Of a stretch of DNA of 6,336 nucleotides, positions 1 through 4,987 are shown one piece after another. Source of the stretch: Victivallales bacterium (lineage in GTDB: Bacteria > Verrucomicrobiota > Lentisphaeria > Oligosphaerales > Oligosphaeraceae). The notes beneath the pieces are model-generated. The model was not told the DNA's origin. It did no database searches and was given only the letters and a program-made list of their open reading frames with translations. The stretch lies in contig JAFTAC010000602.1 in the NCBI GenBank assembly GCA_017458805.1, positions 1-6,336 on the forward strand. Reading direction: 5' to 3'. The translations under genes and the position numbers were made by a program. How positions within the stretch are numbered: the first letter of the stretch is position 1; every line of letters begins with the position of its first letter.

Positions 1-10
1 CCCATGCATA

Positions 11-49
11 CCCCCGCGCAAGTGCCCGTAAGGGCGCACAGCGCGGGGG
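11..49. repeat. Large GC-rich inverted repeat (hairpin)
   Basis: Nine bases, CCCCCGCGC (11-19), are perfectly complementary to GCGCGGGGG (41-49). Inside them GTGCCC (22-27) pairs with GGGCGCAC (32-39) with one bulged base around a GTAA loop, so nearly the whole segment can fold into one long stem. It probably marks the 3' end of a gene lying to the left of the window. Neither strand has a T run after the stem, so it is not a textbook intrinsic terminator. It could also be a copy of an extragenic repeat family. Confidence 0.55.
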
Positions 50-54
50 CAGCC

Positions 55-84
55 CCCTCCATGACTTCGCGCCTGGAGGGCGCC
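55..84. repeat. Second GC-rich inverted repeat, with overlapping alternative stem
   Basis: CCCTCCA (55-61) is perfectly complementary to TGGAGGG (74-80) across a 12-base loop. A competing five-base stem, GCGCC (69-73) with GGCGC (79-83), uses part of the same sequence. The hairpin at 11-49 is only five bases away, so 11-84 is almost continuous foldable sequence. Its role is unknown; terminator debris or an intergenic repeat are both possible. Confidence 0.4.
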
Positions 85-140
85 ACAATCCCGATGCCTT
101 AGAAAGACGGAATTACGGAATGTGGCGTACTCCGTGTGCT

Positions 141-155
141 GGCCGCAACGCGGCC
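141..155. other. Short perfect hairpin GGCCGC-AAC-GCGGCC
   Basis: Six perfectly paired GC-rich bases surround a three-base loop, 19 bases upstream of a possible -35 element. No T run follows. Upstream of it ACGGAAT occurs twice in the same orientation (107-113 and 115-121), and TCCGT at 131-135 is an inverted partner. These could be protein-binding sites for the operon that starts after them, but nothing in the sequence names a regulator. Confidence 0.3.
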
Positions 156-173
156 CTAGCTCTACAGCCCCAG

Positions 174-200
174 TTGTCATCAACATATTTCGCATATTAA
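174..200 (+). promoter_or_regulatory. Possible sigma-70-like promoter for the activase-hydrolase operon
   Basis: TTGTCA (174-179) resembles a -35 box, and TATTAA (195-200) in an AT-rich patch resembles a -10 box. The spacer is only 15 bases, which is short; TAATAA at 202-207 is another -10 candidate but lies too far away. CATATT occurs twice here (184-189 and 193-198). The AT-rich patch stands out in a GC-rich setting and is the best promoter candidate upstream of the first gene. Confidence 0.3.
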
Positions 201-329
201 CTAATAACGCGAAGTACAGCCTGCAACAGCAGCCCAGGCCTGTTCAAAATGGTAGCTTTGAAGCGGACGCTTCGCGGCTATCCCCTTCTGAATAATTGCC
301 ATTGCCAATTGCATCATACAACTCAAAAA

Positions 330-1232
330 ATGGAAACCCTTGTCTTCGACATAGAGAAGTTTGCGGTCCACGACGGACCAGGCATAAGGACGGTAGTCTT
401 TATGAAGGGGTGCCCTCTGCGTTGCGTGTGGTGCCACAACCCCGAATCGCAGTCGTTCAAAACAGAGCTCTTCTTCACGCCCGAAAAATGCATTGGGTGC
501 GGATGGTGTGTTGCCGCCTGCCCGCAAAAATGCCATCTAATCCAGGAAGGTCGCCATCTCTTCGACCGTGGAAAATGTGTTGCCTGCGGCAGATGCGCCT
601 CCAAGTGCTATGCGGAGGCACTTGAGGTGGTCGGCAAGCACATGAGCGTGGATGAGGTCATGAAAAGCGTCTTGGCAGACAAGCTCTTCTATGACAACTC
701 AAACGGAGGCGTCACCCTTTCGGGCGGCGAGCCTTTGGCGCACTTCGAGTTCACGCGCGAGCTGCTGGAAGCCTCGAAAGCCGCTGGCCTTCACACCTGC
801 ATAGAGACATGCGGCTATGCGCCGCCAGACAACGTCCGCGCCCTGCTGCCGCTCGTTGATTTGTGGCTGTGGGATGTGAAGGCAACGCCGGAGATGCACA
901 AACGACTGACAGGCGTAGAGTTCCAGCCCATCCTCGACAACCTGCGGATGATTGACGGGGCGGGCGCAAAAATGTGGTTGCGCTGCCCTCTCGTGCATGG
1001 CGTGAACGATTCCAACGAACACCTGCTGCAGATAGCGGATCTGGCCAGCTCCCTGCACGGCTGCGAGAGGATTGACATCGAGCCATACCCCCCCCTGGGT
1101 GAAGGCAAGGCGCAGCGGCTGGGACGCTCCAATGTGTTCCACGCCGAATTCACAAACAAGGAAATTGTAAAGGAATACGAAAGTATCCTGAAAGCGCATA
1201 CAAGCGTTCAGGTTTACTCTCCACAACAATAA
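330..1232 (+). CDS. Glycyl-radical enzyme activating protein (radical SAM, with two extra 4Fe-4S motifs)
   Basis: This cytoplasmic radical-SAM protein is predicted to use S-adenosylmethionine and a [4Fe-4S] cluster to place a glycyl radical on a partner enzyme of the pyruvate formate-lyase superfamily. From Met at 330 it has 300 residues. It opens with the family signature HDGPGIRT (14-21), then the radical-SAM motif C28-x3-C32-x2-C35. Two ferredoxin-type CX2CX2CX3C motifs follow (C54/57/60/64 and C83/86/89/93), and then SGGEP (131-135). The extra clusters place it with activases of the BssD/HpdA/CutD type rather than short PflA. The reading frame is open upstream to an ATG at 249, but those 27 residues look unlike the family, whose members start just before this signature. 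Neither start has a good ribosome binding site; 249 has only a weak AGG at 236-238. No glycyl radical enzyme is visible in the window, so the substrate enzyme cannot be named. The function class is secure; the start is less so. Confidence 0.92.
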   Translation: METLVFDIEKFAVHDGPGIRTVVFMKGCPLRCVWCHNPESQSFKTELFFTPEKCIGCGWCVAACPQKCHLIQEGRHLFDRGKCVACGRCASKCYAEALEVVGKHMSVDEVMKSVLADKLFYDNSNGGVTLSGGEPLAHFEFTRELLEASKAAGLHTCIETCGYAPPDNVRALLPLVDLWLWDVKATPEMHKRLTGVEFQPILDNLRMIDGAGAKMWLRCPLVHGVNDSNEHLLQIADLASSLHGCERIDIEPYPPLGEGKAQRLGRSNVFHAEFTNKEIVKEYESILKAHTSVQVYSPQQ

Positions 1233-1237
1233 AAACA

Positions 1238-1244
1238 AGAGGTG
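1238..1244 (+). promoter_or_regulatory. Strong ribosome binding site before the hydrolase gene
   Basis: AGAGGTG ends four bases before the ATG at 1249, inside the 16-base gap after the activase stop. It fixes the start of the downstream gene and supports cotranscription with the activase. Confidence 0.75.
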
Positions 1245-1248
1245 AAAA

Positions 1249-2346
1249 ATGTCAGGTAGATGGAGTGAAAAGCAGGCATGGGAGTGGTATGAAACGATGC
1301 CCTGGCTGCGTGGATGCAATTTCATGGGAAGCGACTGCGCCAACCGAGTTGACCAGTGGCAGGAACTGGGCTTCGAAGAACGGCTGAAGACGGCGGACAG
1401 GGAGCTGGAGCTGGCCGCCTCCATCGGCTTCAACACCGTGCGCCTGATTCTCCAGTTCGAGGTGTGGGACGAAGAGCACGACGGCTTCATGGAGCGCTTC
1501 GAACGCTACCTGGCCACCTGCGCCAAGCACGGCATCTCCGCCATGATTGTCATCGGCAACGACTGCTGCGTCCCGAAGGACGAGTTCTATGTTCCAAAGC
1601 ACTGTGGTCCGCAGACATACGACTGGGGCTACCACGGCGGAGTCAAGAACTCCCCCCACCGCAAGCTCCCCAAAATGGGCTTCAATGTGCTGGACGATCC
1701 CGTCACGCGCGAAAAGGTCTGGCAGATGACCGCTGAAATCATGACAAAATACGCCCACGACCCACGTGTCTGCATCTGGGACCTCTACAACGAGCCAGGC
1801 AACTGTCTGCGTGGCGAGGTGACCATACCGAACCTCAAGGAGATTTTCAAAATCGGATGGGACATCCGCCCCGACCAGCCTTTGACCGCCAGCAGCCTGA
1901 ATCCCATCAAGTGCCCTCCTGTCGATAAGCTGGCCTTCGAGCTATCCGACATCACAAACTACCATCTATATGGCAATTATGACATCAATATCAAAGTGCT
2001 TCACGAGCTGAAGAAGCTGGGTCGCCCCATCGTCAACTCCGAATGGCTGCACCGCATCCGCCACTGCGATGTGAAGGAACTCATCCCGCTCTACTTCCTG
2101 GAGCATGTCGGCTGCTACTGCTGGGGCTTCGTCGCGGGCCTCTACCAGACCTACGAGCCCTGGGAGGGCATCTGGGAGATGGTCGCCAACGGCACCGCCC
2201 CCGCCGACTGGGATCTCACACGCTGGCAGCACGACCTCATGCGACCCAACTACCGGCCGTATGACCCCAAGGAAATCGCCATCATCAAGGAATACAGCAA
2301 GATGGCCGACGAGGAGTTCAACGCAAAAAAGCAGCAGTTCCATTAA
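1249..2346 (+). CDS. GH5-like (clan GH-A) TIM-barrel glycoside hydrolase, cytoplasmic
   Basis: A 365-residue protein with the layout of a single-domain TIM-barrel retaining glycosidase, of the kind often labelled cellulase-family hydrolase or 1,4-beta-xylanase. The acid/base motif is WDLYNEP (177-183, Glu182). The likely nucleophile is Glu265 in NSEW (263-266), at the end of a later strand as expected for clan GH-A. An early strand, NTVRLILQFEVW (62-73), matches the usual N-terminal barrel pattern, and aromatic residues such as W292 and W305 could line a sugar site. There is no signal peptide or membrane segment, so it should act inside the cell on a small imported glycoside rather than on a polymer. 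It is notably rich in cysteine (C23, C30, C91, C106, C107 and others), which suits a reducing cytoplasm. It lies 16 bases after the activase behind a strong ribosome binding site. The substrate cannot be read from sequence, and a non-hydrolytic role is possible. Confidence 0.8.
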   Translation: MSGRWSEKQAWEWYETMPWLRGCNFMGSDCANRVDQWQELGFEERLKTADRELELAASIGFNTVRLILQFEVWDEEHDGFMERFERYLATCAKHGISAMIVIGNDCCVPKDEFYVPKHCGPQTYDWGYHGGVKNSPHRKLPKMGFNVLDDPVTREKVWQMTAEIMTKYAHDPRVCIWDLYNEPGNCLRGEVTIPNLKEIFKIGWDIRPDQPLTASSLNPIKCPPVDKLAFELSDITNYHLYGNYDINIKVLHELKKLGRPIVNSEWLHRIRHCDVKELIPLYFLEHVGCYCWGFVAGLYQTYEPWEGIWEMVANGTAPADWDLTRWQHDLMRPNYRPYDPKEIAIIKEYSKMADEEFNAKKQQFH

Positions 2347-2362
2347 TGCCCTCATTTTATCG

Positions 2363-2378
2363 TTTTCAATGATGAAAA
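2363..2378 (+). other. Weak AT-rich hairpin after the hydrolase gene
   Basis: TTTTCA (2363-2368) pairs with TGAAAA (2373-2378) around ATGA, 16 bases after the hydrolase stop. The stem is short and AT-rich and lacks a T run, so it is at best a poor transcription terminator. No stronger terminator is seen between the hydrolase and the next gene. Confidence 0.25.
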
Positions 2379-2390
2379 TCCTATAAAAGC

Positions 2391-2420
2391 TTGTGCAAAA
2401 ACTCCCATTTTGATTATATT
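2391..2420 (+). promoter_or_regulatory. Candidate promoter for the lipoprotein gene
   Basis: TTGTGC (2391-2396) and TATATT (2415-2420), 18 bases apart, lie in the most AT-rich part of the window. TATTAT at 2420-2425 is an alternative -10 box. Transcription would start near 2427-2430, almost exactly at the base of the stem-loop at 2431-2477, so the messenger would begin with a hairpin. Confidence 0.45.
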
Positions 2421-2430
2421 ATTATGTAAT

Positions 2431-2477
2431 GGGGAGTGTTGTGCTATCTAGAACCTCTAGAATACTCAATGCTCCCC
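2431..2477 (+). promoter_or_regulatory. Strong stem-loop in the lipoprotein leader
   Basis: GGGGAGTGTTG (2431-2441) pairs over all 11 positions with CAATGCTCCCC (2467-2477), counting two G-U pairs. Across an internal loop, TCTAGA (2447-2452) pairs with TCTAGA (2456-2461) around ACC. The 5' arm can instead pair with ACTCCCATT (2401-2409), because AATGGGGAGT (2428-2437) complements it with one bulge. No T run follows, so it is not an intrinsic terminator. A 5'-stabilising hairpin or a translation-control element is more likely. It matches no riboswitch class I recognise. Confidence 0.5.
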
Positions 2478-2519
2478 TTCACGGAAAAGACAGTTAGAAA
2501 AAAGGTGTTTTCTGAGTGA
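2469..2519 (+). CDS. Possible 16-codon leader frame, or displaced 5' end of the lipoprotein gene
   Basis: The frame reads MLPFTEKTVRKKVFSE and its TGA overlaps the GTG start of the lipoprotein as GTGA. No clear ribosome binding site precedes its ATG, which sits in the 3' arm of the stem-loop. The Arg-Lys-Lys stretch is what a lipoprotein signal peptide needs directly before its hydrophobic core, and the downstream frame lacks it. The frame may therefore be the true start of that gene, split off by a one-base change, or a coupled leader peptide. It may also be chance. Confidence 0.2.
   Translation: MLPFTEKTVRKKVFSE
2499..2507 (+). promoter_or_regulatory. Ribosome binding site deciding the lipoprotein GTG start
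   Basis: AAAAAGGTG ends eight bases before GTG at 2516. An in-frame TGA at 2513-2515 sits directly before that GTG, so no longer start is possible in this frame. Confidence 0.5.
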
Positions 2520-3511
2520 TTCTCCTCACACTCATATTAGCGGCAATGCTGCTGTTTACGGGATGCCAGTCGCAGACGACTGGCACGCCGAAGGTGTCTG
2601 CAGTACCTGAGGCGGCATCTCCGCAGCCTGCAGGGTGTCCCGAATGGTTCGTCGCCCCCCTGAAGGGCGGCTGCAAGGAGGCCGACGAGGCCATCGCCTA
2701 CCTGGAAACCGTGTTCAATGGCACGGAAGAGCTTCAGGCAAAGCATATTCTGAAGGCGTGGTCCATCGTCAACAAGGCTCTGACTGCCACCGATTCAGCC
2801 ATGGTGCCTGATGCCGCACACGCAGCTCTCCTACAGGAGAACAGCATTCTTCTGGGGCACGCCTTCCTGATGGCCGTGGCTCACGACAAGTTGAAACAGG
2901 GCATCCAGACCCGCGACCAGGTGGAAGCGCTCTGCCTGGCGACCGCCCGCCTGAATGCCATTCGTCAAGACAACGCCCAGCGCTTTGCGGAATGGCTGCC
3001 CAAGCTGGAAGCATGGGAGCAGTCCCATGACGACTGGTGTGGTCTGCGTCTATTCGAACAGTTCCGCGACAAACAGCCAGTTGCCATCCTCCCTGAGCTC
3101 TGGATGATGCGTTGCGCCCCACTTGACGCCAACTTGGCGCAGGAGTCCATCGAGCAGTGGCGAGCCACCAAGCCCCTCCCCGTAAAACTGGCGGCATTGG
3201 GGAAGCACTCCTCAAACGACCATTCCCCCATCTGGATAATGCAAACCATTGAACAGCCTGAGGTGCAGGAAGGCATGGACACGTATGTGATCTTCAGTGC
3301 CTTCCGTGGCCGATGTGTTGCGTTCGTCAACGGAACCCAGGTCGCCAGCTTTGATTCAGACGAGCCCCACTATTTCTCCATCCCCCTGAATTTCAAGGAC
3401 AAGCAGTGCAATCTTGTCTTGTTCGTATCTGAGCGCACGTCCCTTCCATTCGTGCCCTTGCCTGTCTGGCTGGCCACTGGCAAAAAGACGGTTCCGCCAA
3501 AACGCCCGTAG
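2516..3511 (+). CDS. Predicted lipoprotein of unknown function with C-terminal sugar-binding-like beta domain
   Basis: I do not recognise this 331-residue protein as a whole. It starts at GTG with a hydrophobic stretch (2-15) followed by LFTGC, so Cys17 is the likely lipidated residue and the protein should be anchored in a membrane facing outward. A Pro/Ser/Thr-rich linker (20-42) follows, then a mostly helical segment (about 53-215). The C-terminal part (about 236-320) looks like a beta sandwich: YVIFSAFRGRCVAFVNG (257-273), then FSIPLNF (287-293) and NLVLFV (299-304). That pattern recalls the sugar-binding domain of GH2-type enzymes, where an NG turn is followed by a 'gxNxLxvxV' strand. 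No catalytic motif is seen. The signal peptide has no Lys or Arg before its core, which is abnormal; an overlapping upstream frame contains RKK, so the gene may be frameshifted at its start. It is flanked by its own promoter candidate and a hairpin at its stop, so it may be transcribed alone. Confidence 0.8.
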   Translation: MILLTLILAAMLLFTGCQSQTTGTPKVSAVPEAASPQPAGCPEWFVAPLKGGCKEADEAIAYLETVFNGTEELQAKHILKAWSIVNKALTATDSAMVPDAAHAALLQENSILLGHAFLMAVAHDKLKQGIQTRDQVEALCLATARLNAIRQDNAQRFAEWLPKLEAWEQSHDDWCGLRLFEQFRDKQPVAILPELWMMRCAPLDANLAQESIEQWRATKPLPVKLAALGKHSSNDHSPIWIMQTIEQPEVQEGMDTYVIFSAFRGRCVAFVNGTQVASFDSDEPHYFSIPLNFKDKQCNLVLFVSERTSLPFVPLPVWLATGKKTVPPKRP

Positions 3512-3532
3512 AACGCAGCCGACGCTGCGTTC
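3511..3532 (+). terminator. Perfect hairpin at the lipoprotein stop codon
   Basis: GAACGCAGC (3511-3519) pairs perfectly with GCTGCGTTC (3524-3532) around CGAC, beginning on the last base of the stop codon. The sequence after it is CCCCACAG, not T-rich, so intrinsic termination would be weak. It may separate the lipoprotein message from mgtE by partial termination or by setting the RNA 3' end. The remaining spacer to mgtE is about 40 bases and leaves no room for an M-box magnesium riboswitch. Confidence 0.4.
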
Positions 3533-3571
3533 CCCCACAGTCAACCTTGTTAGATTAAGGAATAGCAGCCA

Positions 3572-4975
3572 ATGGACAATGCGATTGAAAACGTGAATGT
3601 CGGCCTTCCCGAGGAACTTACCAACAAACTGATCGCCCTCTCCGAACAGAACAACCTCAAGGAGATACGGGATATCCACGCAGAGATTCCACCCGCCGAC
3701 GCAGCCAAGGCGATGGAGCTTTTCGCGCCAGACAGGCAGCTGGCCCTCTTCCGATCCCTCTCCAAGGACACCGCCGCCGAAATCTTCACCTATGTCGATA
3801 GCGACCTGCGGCTGCACATCGTCGAAAGCGTCGCCCAGCCAGAGGTCAACGAGAAGATCAAGCAGGACTTCCAGGAACTCTTCGACACAATGCCCGTCGA
3901 TGACGCCGCCGACCTGCTGGACGAACTCCCCGCCAACCTCGTGGAGGCCCTCCTGAAGAACGCAACGCCCGACAAGCGCAAGCAGCTCAATGACATCCTC
4001 AACTACCCGCCCAACAGCGCGGGCAGCCTGATGACCCTCGAATACATCATGCTCTCCGAGAACATGACCGTCGAGGAGGCCCTGAAGCACGTGCGGAGCA
4101 ACGGGCGCACCAAGGAGACCATCTACAACTGCTACGCCGTCAGCCAGGGGCGCAAACTGGCGGGAGCCGTCTCCCTCCGTGAAATCGTTCTCAGCAAGGA
4201 GGGCACACTTATCCGCGACATCATGGCAAGCCCCGTCATCCACGCCCACACCATGGATGACCAGGAGAAAATCGCCGAGCAGTTCAAGGAGTACGACCTG
4301 CTGGCAATGCCAGTGGTCGATATGGAGGACAGGCTCGTCGGCATCATCACCATCGACGACGTGGTTGACGTCATCGAAGCCGAGAACACGGAGGACTTCG
4401 AAAAGATGGCAGCCCTCCGCCCCTCCGACGACGAGTACCTGAAGACCAGCGTGCTGACGCTGGCCCGCAACCGCATCGTCTGGCTGATGGTGCTCATGAT
4501 TTCAGCCACCTTCACGGGGGCCATCATCTCCCACTTCCAGAAGATATTACAGGAACAGGTGATATTGGCGAGCTTCATCCCAATGCTGATGGACACGGGA
4601 GGCAACTGCGGCGCCCAGGTCTCCACGCTGGTCATCCGCGGTATGGCAGTAGGCGACATTGAACTGGTCGATTGGTTCAAGATCGTCTGGAAGGAGATAC
4701 GGGTGGGGCTGACGGTCGGTGCGGCCCTCTGCCTGGCGAACACCATCCGCATGCTGGTTTTCAACCGTGGCGCAAGCCCCAGCATCATCGTCGTCGTCAA
4801 CGTCGCCCTCTTCATCACGGTGACCTTTGCGAAGATGATTGGCTGTCTGCTCCCCATGACTGCCAAGCGCCTTAAGCTCGATCCCGCGCTGATGGCTAGT
4901 CCGATGATTTCCACCATCGTCGATGCCTTCGCCCTATTCACATACTTCCTTGTCGCACACCAGCTTATAAAATAA
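3572..4975 (+). CDS. mgtE: MgtE-family magnesium channel/transporter
   Basis: This inner-membrane Mg2+ channel of 467 residues has the full family architecture. A helical MgtE_N domain occupies about 20-140 and ends in YPPNSAG (145-151). Two CBS domains follow (about 152-212 and 216-270, the second with AMPVVD at 245-250 and GIITIDDVVDVI at 257-268). A connecting helix leads to five membrane segments at about 302-321, 330-355, 376-396, 403-428 and 437-464. Family hallmarks in the membrane part are MDTGGNCGAQ (340-349) and DPALMASP (437-444). Asp451 in the last segment matches the conserved pore aspartate. In characterised MgtE proteins the N and CBS domains bind Mg2+ and close the pore when internal magnesium is high; the acidic residues here fit that. 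TAAGGA (3556-3561) is the ribosome binding site, 10 bases before ATG. The oxidoreductase gene follows after 12 bases, so the two are cotranscribed, though no functional link is evident. Confidence 0.95.
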   Translation: MDNAIENVNVGLPEELTNKLIALSEQNNLKEIRDIHAEIPPADAAKAMELFAPDRQLALFRSLSKDTAAEIFTYVDSDLRLHIVESVAQPEVNEKIKQDFQELFDTMPVDDAADLLDELPANLVEALLKNATPDKRKQLNDILNYPPNSAGSLMTLEYIMLSENMTVEEALKHVRSNGRTKETIYNCYAVSQGRKLAGAVSLREIVLSKEGTLIRDIMASPVIHAHTMDDQEKIAEQFKEYDLLAMPVVDMEDRLVGIITIDDVVDVIEAENTEDFEKMAALRPSDDEYLKTSVLTLARNRIVWLMVLMISATFTGAIISHFQKILQEQVILASFIPMLMDTGGNCGAQVSTLVIRGMAVGDIELVDWFKIVWKEIRVGLTVGAALCLANTIRMLVFNRGASPSIIVVVNVALFITVTFAKMIGCLLPMTAKRLKLDPALMASPMISTIVDAFALFTYFLVAHQLIK

Positions 4976-4980
4976 GGGGA
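4974..4980 (+). promoter_or_regulatory. Ribosome binding site before the oxidoreductase gene
   Basis: AAGGGGA overlaps the mgtE stop codon and lies seven bases before the ATG at 4988. This fixes that start and supports a shared transcript with mgtE. Confidence 0.65.
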
Positions 4981-4987
4981 ACCACCA

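Noticed and set aside
1..200. Possible tRNA or structural RNA in the GC-rich upstream region
   Set aside because: The stems do not form a cloverleaf, there is no T-loop GTTC-type sequence in the right place, and no known small RNA pattern was recognised.
699..1490. Minus-strand open frame of 263 codons spanning the activase-hydrolase junction
   Set aside because: Both sense genes have family motifs, while this frame has none and covers a junction with a clear + strand ribosome binding site.
2498..2504. A AAA AAG heptamer, in frame with ATG 2469, identical to the dnaX -1 frameshift signal
   Set aside because: A -1 slip here would read only GGT GTT TTC and then hit TGA at 2513-2515, so it cannot join the leader frame to the lipoprotein. 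Programmed frameshifting at this site is therefore not supported, although the match is striking.
3512..3571. Possible magnesium riboswitch upstream of mgtE
   Set aside because: Only 60 bases separate the genes and they are mostly one simple hairpin, which is too short for an M-box element.
3356..4249. Long open frame on the minus strand (297 codons)
   Set aside because: It lies opposite the end of the lipoprotein gene and the N-terminal half of mgtE, both well supported. Its protein has no recognisable motif and is a by-product of GC-rich codon use.
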